Source of the DNA: Trichaptum fuscoviolaceum
Taxonomy: Eukaryota > Basidiomycota > Agaricomycetes > Hymenochaetales > Trichaptaceae
DNA length: 64,000 nt
Direction: 5' to 3'
NCBI GenBank assembly: GCA_910574455.1
Contig: CAJSYZ010000002.1
Coordinates: 2,567,671-2,631,670, forward strand
The first letter of the stretch is position 1. Every line of letters begins with the position of its first letter. The notes below the pieces were generated by a model. The model was not told the DNA's origin, did not search any database, and was given only the letters and a program-made list of their open reading frames with translations. A program made the position numbers and the translations under genes. This document shows, in pieces, positions 28,101-39,467 of the stretch.

Positions 28101-30208
28101 CCACCAACTAGAACTGAGGTTACTACTACAAGAGGTAGTAGGCCTTTCGTTTCACTGTTGAGTTTGCTGTGTATACTCTCTTTTTTCTTCCGCCGCGCAT
28201 CTGCCGACTCACTCACTCTGCCTGTCTCAGCATGCTCAAATTGTTCTATCGGTTTCAACGCCTTGCGCAGCTCACGTACGTCTGCACGATACTTTTGTAG
28301 CTCCCTGTGGGTCGACGCGTTTCGGCTCGTTCGGCACGGCTCGTATGGAAACCCAGGGGGTAGGAGTTCGACCGCTTTTGCAGAGGACACGAAACCACTA
28401 CCGTCTACGCAATTTACTGCGCCCACAGCAGGTGGTTGCCCCAAGTCTTGCCCCAGGCTTCTCTCGCAAATTTATCCCGACGCGTATCCCCTTACCGACT
28501 AAAGCAATGGCGAGCACACTGGGGCGCATGCGCACACGTCTACCTCCACAGTTGACAACACGAATTCCTTCAGCAATTGGTGATGGTAGAGTGATTACAT
28601 CCGTCACCATATATCATGAGTGAACCTTCTCCAATGGATAGAGCTACGCCAGAGAGCTCATCATCAGTGGTGGCTGATGAGTGCAGGACGTTAAAACTGG
28701 TTGCTGCACTTGCATCCGAGGTCTGTTCCTCCCAGGTTTTGAATCGCGAGACGCATCACCGACGTTTGGAATGTGCAAAGAGGCAAGTTACTGAACCGGC
28801 GCTCACAGGCACCAGGAGGGGATGTGCGTGCGGTAATCAGTGAGCGAAAGCTTCTACTGTACTTCTCGAGTAAGTTGTTCTTTTATTTTTTGAATCATAA
28901 TACTCACAGGCTTCTTCAGCTTTGGAGCATCGGCACGGGGAATGTCCATACGTTCTCCGAGAAAATCTGCATAAGATTTACGCCGAAAATTGTATTGTCT
29001 TTTTTCTTGGGCGTGGGGGATTGGACACATCCGTTCGCGTATGGAATCTGCAAATGGGTATGATTTTCTTCACATTCATTCATCCCCGACTCGTCAGTGA
29101 CAACTTTTCAGTACGACTCCGACTTTCTTGTCACCGGAAGGAACGATGGCCGCGTCAGCTTCTTCTCGTTTCATCGTTCCTCTTTTCCTCGACCATCTCC
29201 AGCTCAACAATAAGCGGCCACAGGACTTGCACTGAGCAGTCAGGGGACGAGTCTCTATCCCTACCGTCTACACTCACCTCAGGGATCCCTGCTCAATCGA
29301 CATCTAAGCCTAAGTTCGCCTGGCCTGAGCGGCGAAAGAGCCCAAAAACATGGGAAGGATGCTGAACAGCTACGCTCTCTCAACACATACAACAGTGAGG
29401 AGAGAAAAGTTGCGAAGTTGCGCGGTCGGATTCGTATATACGGGGCTATGTATCACCGGGCAGTTTGATGCGTCCCAATATTCCGCTTGCATGCACAAAG
29501 TCCACCAGACGTCGACAAAGCGACTCACAACTCAATTTGCAAATGCAGCGAAGGGAATGATTATAACTGCATTTTCGACATCATCCAAGTTGTCGTGTCC
29601 CCATTCCTTGCCAAACACCTCTGCCCCGCCACCATTGCCGCCTAAATGGAGAACGCTCGGTTTCAATGTGCAGTATGAGTTGATCGTCGGCCGACAGCGC
29701 GATTCCCTCAGCTCCGAGGACGAGAAACGCGCCTTCATGCAAATTACTCCTTCCGAAGCGGGTTGGGATGCATTCAAGTTCAAGTTGGCCCATTTCCCAT
29801 TTTGGCACGGTTCTAGTTCAAGTTTCGGGTTGAGTACAGGGATGACTGGTTGTATGGTGAGTTACTCGTGGCTTTCTTCGAAATCCTTCTAGAGCTGATG
29901 GAGCAGCTTCTTGTGCAGTGGGTTGTATCCTCCCGACTTCTTCGGAGTTAACATGACTCATTTTCTTGTTCGTTTGTGCTTAAAATGAAAAGAAGCCTTA
30001 TAATCAAGTCATCCGGAAGAAATCATTTGTTATCTCCTATCAGTTCAACTTGCGGTTTATCCAAGTCATAGTACAAAGCACTAATAGCTCCCTCTCTCTT
30101 TCTAGAAGAATGGGAAATCAGAAAACTGACTTCAACTACTTTGTATAAGTGTGAAGTGGGAGCGGGTATCGTCCCCAAGATCATCATCCAGCCATTCCAC
30201 CGTGAATC
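28101..30208. other. Unresolved coding-like region
   Basis: Hydrophilic, protein-like frames appear in pieces. On minus, a Lys/Arg/Glu-rich helix (28444-28064) includes YRADVRELRKALKP. On plus there is a Ser/Ala-rich stretch from ATG 28617, a segment at about 28915-29055 ending in DTSVRVWNLQM, and a longer frame at 29350-29892. The phrase SVRVWNLQ resembles a WD-repeat strand, but the next exon candidate does not join in phase. I could not assemble a gene. It may be decayed, or it may contain upstream exons of the exonuclease-like gene that follows. Confidence 0.3.
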
Positions 30209-32487
30209 ATGTTCTCAAATCTTCGTACTATCCTTCTCATCCTCCTCTCCCTTGATTACGCACGCCTGCACCTCCGCACCGTCCTCCGCTTTCAGCTCGT
30301 TCAACGCTGGACAGCAAGGGCTCAAACGAAGGTACTTGTTTCATTCATATCAAGATCTGTACACTGACTTGTTGCTAGTAGTGTTGCAAAGGTTCGGTTC
30401 ACGAACCACACTGAACCGGTTCGGACCCCGAACCGAACCAGGTTCTGGTTCAGTTCAGTTCTTGGTTCGGCCATGTCCCCGGGGTTCGGTTCGCGGTTCA
30501 GGCCTCTGGGGAAAATGTCCGAACCGCCTCGAACCGGTTCTGAACCGGTTCATTAAGTGTTAAGTTAGTTAAGGTGATTAAGTCAAAATTTGGTATTTAT
30601 GTCCCAATTTGGACGTTTCCGCGACGCGTCACGCGTCAAATCTTGCGTCGACCACAACAACAAGGACGACTTCTTGCTGCAAGACAGCGTCGACGCAACA
30701 AAACCTCAAGATCCTCTCACAAATCTTTCTCAGCGGTTGCGCCCGCTCATAATCTGCTGCCATATTCAATCGTCTACTGCTATTACTTGCGTCGGACGAG
30801 GCCTTATTCGTGCCACCCGAATTCTTGCTCATGCGGCGGAGGAGCCCATCGTCGTATCTGCGCTACCCGGTCTCCCATCATACATCGCTTGCGCGCATAC
30901 GCAACTTGCGCTGAAGAACATGGATATTAATCTTCTAGGCTGTGTGCTTCAAGCTCAAAAGAAAGACTCACATAAAAGTTCCTAGACACAAGGCACCGGG
31001 CAAGGCCATTTGCTTGCGTTGGACGAGGCCAATGTCGTGCCACCCAAAAGCGCGCACCCGCTTGTATATTATTGGGCGGCATATGGGGAACAGGTGAGTA
31101 CATTGTTGCATAATTTATTTAGGCCGTTAACCAATTCTCCTTCGCAAACTGCGGTTGGCGCACGTTGGTTGCGCCTTCCTTGGTTGTGGGCTTGACTTGT
31201 CGCTCTGACGGCAGGCATAGCTACCCTAGAGCAAGGACCTTTTCAGCGAGCTCTAGGCACTATGACATCCTTCAAGGAAGCCTTTCTTTTTATTATAGAT
31301 TGTCAACAGCAGACGGCGCAAGCGCAGCAACGAGTTCAGCGTGGCTGCGACCGTGCGTGCCAGCCGCTGCGCAACGCAGCGCGCATTCATCAAGTTTAAT
31401 GTGAGTAGTATCATTCAAGCAGATTCACCACACTGATACCCCCTGAACCAGGTTCGAACCCGTTCGAACCGCCTTTTGAACCGAACTGAACCGAACTCGC
31501 GGTTCAGTTCGCGGTTCGGGGCGAGGGCCAAAAATCCCGAACCGTTCGGTTCGCGGTTCGGGCAAAAAGTGCCCTGAACCGAACCGAACCGAACTTTTGC
31601 ATCACTAGTTGCTAGATACACAAGAAACTGCAAACGTTTCTTGATTTCCTCGGGGTACCACCAACACCTCTCTCCGAATTAGATGAATATAGGCCCCATA
31701 ATATAGTTCCGATACAGTGTTGCACGGGCTTGGATGTGGACAACGCAATGACTGCAATATATGCATCTTTGCCACAGGTACCAGCTAGGAGATTTGTCTC
31801 GATCGACATCGAGTGGGCAAGTGGCGGAAAAGGGTCCAATCATCGCGTAGACCTCATCCAACTCGCAGTTCAAAACCAGGTTTATCTGGTCAGGACGCAT
31901 ACTCTTACTGACCTTCCTCCTACGTTGGCGCAACTCCTTGGGGATGGTACAGTCATGAAAGTTTCAGCTGGAATCAACGGTATGAATAACTTATCTTTTC
32001 TCCTGCGAGGTGGCCAACCAGAAGAAATGGCAGGTGACGCAGTGCGTATAAAGCGCAAGTTTTGCACCTCTGTGCGCTCCTGTGTCGATCTGACAGATTG
32101 GGCGCGCGTTGTCTACCCGGAAGTCTGGCCCAAAAACCCGACCTGGTCCCAACTGCTCTTAAACCCTCGTCTCTGGTTCCAGCATCCGACTCCGACTGTC
32201 AAGCTCGAAAAAATAGTGGGAGAAGTATTGAGGCTGAACGTCAAGAAGAGTAGTGAGGTCACGATGAGTGACTGGGCAGCTAACGAGCTATCAGCGGCAC
32301 AAATACAATGTAAGTTATCATTTTGTTGCTCAAGATCAACCATCTTCAAGTTCTCACTTGCATGATCTGCTGTACTGGAATACTAGATGCTGCCATTGAT
32401 GTTCACAGCACGTTTGCTGTAGCTTTGGCCCTGAGCCAAAGCCACCCACCCTTACCGGATAAGTACATCAAGAACTTCGAGGCTTGA
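30209..32487 (+). CDS. 3'-5' exonuclease-like (DEDDy, Werner-type) domain protein
   Basis: Exons 30209-30331, 31616-32309 and 32387-32487 join in one frame of 305 residues. The domain opens with FVSIDIEWA near residue 105, giving the ExoI Asp and Glu. VDLIQLAVQNQVYLV and LAQLLGDGTVMKVSAGI follow, and near residue 273 the ExoIII-like YAAIDVHSTFAV supplies Tyr and Asp. At the expected ExoII Asp the sequence reads GINGMNNLSFL, with Asn instead of Asp, so activity is uncertain. The first intron contains a 1229-bp hAT-like element, but its donor and acceptor are intact. More N-terminal exons upstream cannot be excluded. The present start gives a short hydrophobic N-terminus. Family members act on nucleic acid 3' ends. 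Confidence 0.68.
30379..31607. mobile_element. hAT-like non-autonomous element, 1229 bp, inside an intron
   Basis: The ends are TAGTGTTGCAAAGGTTCGG and, imperfectly, its reverse complement (the right end reads TTGCATCACTA). The exact 8-bp duplication GTTGCTAG is at 30371-30378 and 31608-31615. Subterminal GAACCGAACCGAACC arrays correspond to the GAACTGAACT arrays of the 25182 element. The roughly 800-bp interior has frames on both strands but no transposase motif that I recognise. It could be a deletion derivative. Confidence 0.85.
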
Positions 32488-32783
32488 TCTAGTAGGCTGA
32501 GGCCCACCAGTAGCAGGTTTGACCAAATGTGCTTGAGTTATCGAGTAAATTGTTGTGCACATGCTCTTGTCTTTCAAAGTTGCCAGGAGATTCATGATTA
32601 AAATTTATTATTGAATTGCTTTTTTTTCCCGAATGATCACCGTAGTCTGAGGTATCAAAGTGGTTTGGAAGATGTCGCCAATGGTGTCTGTCTGCTGTGA
32701 GCAACCCAATGGATTAAATAGTTTTCAACACCACTATTAGTGCTTTTTCAAGACACTTCAAAGTTTTCAAGACAATTCAATAT
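32488..32783. other. Intergenic
   Basis: 3' flank of the exonuclease-like gene. I see no feature in it. Confidence 0.5.
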
Positions 32784-32837
32784 AACGCCCGGACGGGCCA
32801 GCTTTTTGCTGGCGATACCCGAACACCTCTGGGCGTT
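32784..32837. repeat. 54-bp hairpin repeat, copy A
   Basis: Bounded by AACGCCC and GGGCGTT, with an inner stem GCCAGC-TTTTT-GCTGGC. It is the inverted, near-identical copy of 38161-38214, with a few differences in the left arm. Together the two copies bracket the gene-fragment segment. Confidence 0.85.
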
Positions 32838-32964
32838 AAGTAATCACAAGCTACATATTTTACCCAAGCGGTGCAGCAACTATTTTTCCTCCAATAGTAG
32901 TACTATGTCAGTGGCAGATTTGTCTGCTCTGATGCATTATATTATTTTATTATATAGTCCAGTG

Positions 32965-35850
32965 TCAGAGCCAGCTTGTCCCCGTCAGGCTTCGCAATAA
33001 CCTTCCGTACTCGCATTCCGCGCGCGCAAAGTAGTCCTCGCCTTCGGATACATCAGAGCTTGCTGAACCACGCCTTTCTAATTTCAAAGTGCGAGGAGGG
33101 AGCAGATGCTGCTCCAGAGGCACGAGTGTCGAATGGCTCCAAGCTCCAGGAGATCCAGTGATCGAGTTGTGTGGGCTGTCGTATGTGCTTCGGGTATCCC
33201 AGTTGGGTTGCGTCGGTTCTTCCCGATGTTCAGCTTCACCATCAGAAGGTCTCCATGCTAAAGAGCCCGCGATCTGACGACTAGTAAAGTTAATGCTACG
33301 CTTGTGGAAGTCTCCCATGCGCTGACGCCATTCAACAACCGGGAAACGCTGAACAGCCGAACGAGCACGCAAGATAGCATGTTCTTCTTCCGTAGACTTA
33401 AGCGCCATTTTTATTGTTTTCGTAAGCTGGGACAACATGTGTGCTGTTGAACTCGATTCGACAGGGAACCACTGTGTTCAAAGTCAGATTGCAAAACATT
33501 AGAAAAAACGAATGCAAACTTACCCAACCAGGCATGAGACCGAGACCACCGTATGGAGGCGAAGTAGTGAACTCTGGCTTTGAGTACACTCGGTTCGGGT
33601 ACATCTCCATGAGACGAGCAAGCTTCTCCGCAGCGAAACGTCCATACAAGTCAATGACAGGCCCGACACAATTCAACTGAATCGAAGGGTGTTTTTCCAG
33701 TCTGGCATTAATAAATGAGCAAACATTCATTTACTTAGCAAAATAGGATTAAGAAATAACTTACAGCGAAGGCATCATGTCTGCAATAAGATCTACACCC
33801 TTTTGCTTCAACCAACAACCAATGAACACGAATAGATCTGCCTAAGGATCCTGTGCAATACCAGCCCACTCCTGAGCCTGCTGCTTGAACTCCGTACATT
33901 TCGCCTCTGCTTCCTCATCAATCTGAATGTCCTTGATTTGAACAGGCTGTTCGTCCAAAGCAGCAATAACCGTTGGGTCCGGATTCGGGAGCGAGTCGAC
34001 ATGCTTGAGTGTCCAAAGCGCCGGGTAACGCGCCCACGACCGTTTACCATACTGTCAGAGACACCAGCGACACCGATCGATTTCTGGTGCACATTGATGA
34101 AGGATGCTGCGGCGTGGAGCAAGTTGAACGTGTTTCCGAACTGAACGAACGTGCTCCTTGCTGATATTGAACACCGAGCACACTTCCTTCATCTCCTCCT
34201 TCGTGCGGAGTGGCCACAACCCCTGGAGCTCCGCATTGTGGAGAGACAGACAGATGGGGAGGACCTTCGGGAGCAGATAGATAGGTGCGAGCGCACTGTG
34301 GTAGTCATTAATGTGGTAGATATCAATCTGCGGGTAGCACCTAACGGTTGCTGCGATAGCCTGGTTCCATGTCGAGTAGAAGATAGCTGAGCTGATATCG
34401 TCATGCGCGCATGATACGGGTCCGCCTTTGTTTGTGCGCGGAAGACAGGCAAGTCGAGGACGATGTACGTGATGTTGTCGAGGACATGCGTCTCAACCTC
34501 GATAAGGTACGGGTCGCCGAAGATAATGACTTCGATAGGTTCTGCAGGTTCGCCAGCAGGGTACTCAATGTCTTTAACCTTTGGTACAACCTAAATCAGG
34601 TCGATATCCGACATTGCCTTGCCCATCAAATCACACCAAGACCACCGATCTTGACCTTCAACTTCCAATATGATCTCGTACTCCAAAGTCGCAATGAGCA
34701 TGGTCCTCCGCTTATTCTTGTCTTCCGGCCAGCCAATGATGTCGCCTGTATGCGCGTGTCCATGGCTCGAGTGTTTCTCCGACATCGGCGCCACATGCAG
34801 GTCTTGCGCAGACTTCGAGCCCAGCGAGCCAATGACGGGGAAATTGTGCGAATGATCCGGCTTCTTTTCCGTGAGACCCCACTGGTTGTACTTGATCCCG
34901 TAGAAGCTCCACATGAAGATCGCCACTGCCAATGTACCAGTGACAACCGGGATCGACAGGAGCAGCGCGTACATGATAGCGCCCACAGTGCTCTCCCCAC
35001 GCGGCTCGAGGCTCCACCGCATCGTCGCGTCATCTACGACCAGCGTACAACGCGAGATGCGGGTGCGGCGGAGCACTGACGTTCAAGTAGTTGGGCGCAG
35101 CCAAGTTGGGCGGGAGGCGGTCATGACGCCGTTGCCGTCCGTGTCACCGTAGAAGTAGTCATCGAAGCCAAAAACGTTGAGCTGTAGGTACGTCGGCCAT
35201 GTACTCATAATTTCGAGCTCCCAGCGTCCGTCGGCGGTATTGTCCATCTGGAAGCTCACTCCTCTGTGGAAACCCCAGGTATTGAACGGACCACGAGCAA
35301 GGAACTGAGGAACACGGCACTGATGAGCATAGTTCCTGTCCGCATGTACAACAGTATAGGATGATGCAGCAATAGCAGACCAGCCTATTGCAAAATTGAT
35401 TAGCAGATCACAGCACATACTAGTATAAGAGTAAGAGCACTTACATTGCACAATAATATGCTCGCCCGCCCACCAATTCTCATCATTGTCAAACAAGCTT
35501 TTATCTATGCTCGTCACATCCTCATACGCCGTCCACGTCGTCCAGTTTTGACCATAATTCCACAAGAACCTGAACATATCTGCGCCCAGCGCCTGGTGCG
35601 TGAACGTGTACTTCCCAGAACCCGAGTCCAAGCCGAACGCATCGTTGTCGTAGTCCGCAGAGGGGAAGATCATAGGATTGCGCGCGGAGCCCTTGCGCAC
35701 AAGGAGATGGTCGCGTGCATTCGTGAACGAAGTGCCGTCCTGCGAAGGCGGGTTGTTCACAATGATGTCGATGATTCCGTCCGACGCGTTAGGAATCTCC
35801 GCACGCAAGGCAGTCCACAAGCCCAGTTTGATTTCCGTCTAATTTGAACA
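32965..35850 (-). pseudogene. Alpha-1,3-glucan synthase fragment (middle portion, decayed)
   Basis: Read on minus, the segment follows the middle of fungal alpha-1,3-glucan synthases. It runs from a carbohydrate-binding-like part (NPMIFPSADYDND, FLARGPFNTWGF, YLQLNVFGFDDYFYGDTDG) through a membrane-anchor stretch to the GT5 synthase domain. There DIIGWPED, LISMSLRS-like and [13 protein letters not shown] pieces appear, and the Ser-rich linker begins. The intact enzyme makes cell-wall alpha-glucan and exceeds 2000 residues. Here the N-terminal amylase-like region and the C-terminal transporter-like region are missing. At least two frame breaks occur near 35120 and 35030, with more at 33900-34400. 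An intron at about 35440-35380 is kept, so the copy arose from DNA and not from mRNA. Confidence 0.85.
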
Positions 35851-36100
35851 TGGATGGTGGAGGAAGAGGCAATTGGCATTGCCGCACTTCAAGTTTTCTC
35901 AACTGGTTTCCTACTAGTAATTCAAGTTTAGATGTAACAAAAATCCGTAAAAATTTTCCAAGTCCCATGTTACTTGAGCACTGAAATCCTGACTTGCATT
36001 CTGATGTACTGAGAGATGGCTTGCATCCTGAAACACTCTTTATTTCAGTGAGTTAAGGCAATCAGTGTATTTTCAGACGAAGTAGCGACCCTTCAGACAG

Positions 36101-37900
36101 GTGCCAGCCAAATCAGGACGCGTCAGTCGCCGTAAGCAGAAAGTAGTTTCCCTGATGAAGTCTGAGCTTGAGTCTCTTGAATCGCTCGAATTGGCACCTC
36201 AACCAATCGTATCAATCGATTCTGCCTTCGCGCCTGGCTTAGCGACAGACCCCAGCGCCCCACAAACATTGTTCTCACCAGCGCCGCCTGCTTCTGAGGA
36301 CGCTATCAACAATGCTGGCGAACCCGTCAACGTCTCGGTCTTCGAGTGGCTCGAGGCTGCGCGGAAAACGCATGATCCCTCACGCATTCTAGCAGAGGTG
36401 ATGAACCTTCGCACGTCCCACCCATCCCCGAATGTGCGCGAATACAAAATGGCCCTCGGCTTACTCCTCTCGTCTCGTTCTAGGACAACCGAGTACCATT
36501 ATGCTGGAGACGTACAATGAGATGCTCACTCGTCAGATTACGCCCAATGTTCGCACCTACAAGACAACGATTCTGGCATTGTACGAGCGTCACAAGGAGG
36601 TCGAACGAGTCATCGGTCAGCTTGAATGGCGGCAAAGGTGGCGTGAATGCAATGCCAAGAGAGGCTCGTTGGATTTCCCGGAATTGGAGCAGATTCAATT
36701 TCTTCGTAAGGAAGATAACTTTGGCTCAGCATTGTTGATATTCGAAGCTACCCAGAGCATCTATTGTGACGGTAAAGAGAGGAATTTACCACTTGGTAAG
36801 GGGATCTATCACGTTCACCTTCATTGTTATGCGCTTTTGGCCATGTCGACGCTGCAGTTCGTATCTGGACCCATATCGAAGACATCCCCCTTTTCCAACC
36901 CGATGCGATGTGATATTTCCCCCTCCTGAGTACCTACGTGTCGACCGGCGACATAGAATCAGCACAAGACGTGTTCACGGAGTTCCGTTTGGCCTCGGCC
37001 GAGGGTCGCGTGTCCTGGGATGTTGCAGAAGGCGTTGAGGATATTTCGACTCACATCCTTAGCGACGACGTACGCCCTGGGCAGGTGCGTGCGGCGCAAA
37101 TGCTCGTGTGGATAATGATGGTTGAGGCCTATTTCCTGGCGAAACAGCCCTTGAAGGCAATCGCACTTCTCGAGGAAATGATGGACACGAAAGCAAGCAA
37201 GCGTTCTGTTCGGCCGGGCCAATGTTCCCCCTCCCTGCACAGGCTGCACAGCGCTCTATACTACCTTCATAACCGGGTTTATACGGAGCGATGACATACA
37301 CTCGGCCCTCGCGTGGTTCGATCAGATGCTAGAGCGGGATACAGTTGCCGCGCACGCTTTGGAGCCTTCGCTACGCACACCGCGCCCCAATCAGGCCGCC
37401 TAAGGAGGAGTTCGACGAGACCGTGTCGTACCTTCTCGACCGGGTGCTCAATCTGGAATACCGCGCAGGCGCCATCGCGTACTCGCTCGGGCTCAGCCAT
37501 TACGATTCATTCATCGCCTTCCTCGGTGTCTTGGCCCAGCGCGGTCGGTACGCCGACGGCTTGCTGCTCCTCGAGAAGTTTGTCCAGTCAAGCTTGCAGT
37601 TCCTCGACAACGCGAAGAGGTCTGGCGAGCTCGATGCACAGGTAATTGTCAGCAGGCTGCGAGGCCTGCAGTCAGTGCTACACAGTGCAATGGACAGTGT
37701 CCTTCTTATCAAGGACAAGGATGAGAATTACTGCACACATATGCTAGACTTCGTCACTCGCCTTGGCCCAGTCATAACTAGATTGGGCTTGCTTCCCGAC
37801 ATTCGCGCATGTGAATCGATCTTTACAGCGCTGTCTTCACTGTGTGCTGTTGCGTGTGCAATGCACAGTTGGCAGAGATCTTGTTTGAGGATATGACTGC
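36101..37900 (+). pseudogene. Decayed PPR (pentatricopeptide) protein gene
   Basis: Consecutive PPR-like helical pairs run through three frames, so there are several frameshifts. The pieces are FEWLEAARKTHDPSRILAEV (36101 frame), TYNEMLTRQITPNVRTYKT (36432 frame), YVSTGDIESAQDVFTEF then TGFIRSDDIHSALAWFDQML (36938 frame), and a C-terminal helical part (37345-37896). The parent would be an organellar RNA-binding protein. It is not a copy of the PPR gene at 54040, since the motifs differ. It shares the hairpin-bounded segment with the glucan synthase fragment, in convergent-outward order. Confidence 0.65.
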
Positions 37901-38160
37901 GCAGAAGAACTCTCTATAGTGATGATTTACGCATTAAGTGCATACAGCACAAATGCTTCTGCAGATCAAGATGGTCAATCTTACTTGCTGGCAAAATAAC
38001 TATTGTACAGTAGAATATAAGAGAATAGAACTCATTCTGATACTAATTGTGTGAAACTTACAGTCTTTGTATAAGCAACTATCAGACAGACACAGCAATA
38101 CAAGTGATATTAAGACTCTTATATTTGATTTTAGATATGAATTGGTTGACACAATAATTA

Positions 38161-38214
38161 AACGCCCAGAGGTGTTCGGGTATTGCCAGCAAAAAGCTGG
38201 CCCCTCTGGGCGTT
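38161..38214. repeat. 54-bp hairpin repeat, copy B (inverted relative to copy A)
   Basis: Starts AACGCCCAGAGG and ends CCTCTGGGCGTT, with the inner stem GCCAGC-AAAAA-GCTGGC. It lies 58 bp from the stop codon of the NIP30-like gene. Confidence 0.85.
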
Positions 38215-38272
38215 ATTCATATCATATGTACAAATTTATAGTAAACGACATGGACACTGGATGTAATAATAA

Positions 38273-39217
38273 TCAATCATGACTCGGAGGTGCTACGCGC
38301 CGTTTCTTTGACGGACCCTCATCATTGTCACCTTTTGCGTCAGAAGTACTCTGTGCAATAGCCGGAGCTTTCATTTTAGCCTCTTTGTTCGAAGGCAATG
38401 TGCTTGTTTTCTTCTTCTTTACTATAACTCCCTTCAGTCCTGCCTTAGCTCCAATGGGCCGTTTGGTCACAGGAACACTAGGCTTTGGCGGCGCTGACAA
38501 TGTGACAGAATTGTTGGCATTTGTTGAAGACATTGGTGGCTTCTCTGGGAGAGTACTCTTCGCTGCAACAGCCCTGTCAACGCAATTGAGTTAGCACAGG
38601 ATCATGAGAAGGCTTAATGACATACTCTTTGAAGCCCTTTAACTCTTCTGCATCTTCTTGCTTGCGCTTTAGCTCTTGCCGGTATTGTTCATCGCGAAGC
38701 GAGTCCAAGAACAGGACCTCGTCCTCCTCCAGTGCACGAAACTGATTCGCTAGTAGTTGTTCATGCTTCAAGAATGAATACTGACTCCAGGAAGCACAGG
38801 TAGTTACGCATACCTAGTTTTGTCTTCTCTTCCCACTCTTCTTGTTTTGCAGCCTGAGCGTCTTCAGAATACGTAGAGCTCTTGTATAATAGTTACTACC
38901 TTATTAGCAGCCAGTTTCTGTGTTTACAGCCATGTCAGTTTAACAGCACCGCAATCGCAGGCTTGATCGACTCACCTCAGCCAGGCTTCTTCCATCATAT
39001 ACATCCTCAACTGGCCGAGGCGGTGGTTCTTGACCTAGACTGCGCCGCGGTCAGGTCGCCGCCAAATTGCACGAACAAGTGATGAAGAAGCAACGTACCG
39101 AGCATAAGCGGCCTTCCACTGTTCGTCTCTCTTTGCCTGCGCCAACTCAATGTCTGATTGGGAGACAAAACGGGAGCCAACTGCGCCTGAGGATATTGAA
39201 GGCAGTCCGTCGTCCAT
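38273..39217 (-). CDS. NIP30/FAM192A (PIP30)-domain nuclear protein
   Basis: Six exons join in phase: 39217-39099, 39039-38976, 38917-38900, 38853-38814, 38749-38626 and 38573-38273, giving 221 residues. The family signature is complete: GSRFVSQSDIELAQ, RDEQWKAAYARLGQEPPP, RPVEDVYDGRSLAE, KLAANK, KQEEWEEK, then LANQFRALEEDEVLFLDSL. The C-terminus is disordered and basic, with KKKK and SKKRR patches. Human PIP30/FAM192A binds the PA28gamma proteasome activator. In fungi the role is not established. The start at 39217 fits the short N-terminus of the family. Upstream in-frame ATGs at 39283 and 39292 are alternatives. It is divergent from the SRF1-like gene, 250 bp away. Confidence 0.88.
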
Positions 39218-39467
39218 GGTGGCTATGATGGGAGTGCAGACGGAAGCACGAATGCTGTGAATGGCGGAGCGAATAGACGCCATCGAAATCAATTAGGCGC
39301 CCAATAAAAGTTGAAGCCGGACGTAAACGGAATGTGACGTTTCCTTATGTACGCCTCTCACTCATTAGATCTCCCTGTCTCTCCTTCGTGTACATATCCA
39401 CTCGCCACTATCTCTCCCCTCCGTCGTTTACGACGGCGCCGAAACGGCGTCCTCGTCGTTCGCAACG

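Noticed and set aside
28915..29230. WD-repeat gene call
   Set aside because: Only one strand-like phrase (SVRVWNLQ) is present, and the best donor/acceptor pair breaks the frame, so a WD protein is not supported.
30574..31404. Frames inside the 1.2-kb hAT-like element
   Set aside because: They are short and overlapping on both strands, with no dimerisation or RNase H motif of a hAT transposase.
34411..35079. 222-codon plus-strand frame
   Set aside because: It is antisense to the glucan synthase fragment, whose minus-strand motifs are clear.
32784..38214. Helitron interpretation of the hairpin-bounded segment
   Set aside because: The hairpins are at both ends in inverted orientation, and no TC start or CTRR end was found. 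This does not fit a Helitron.
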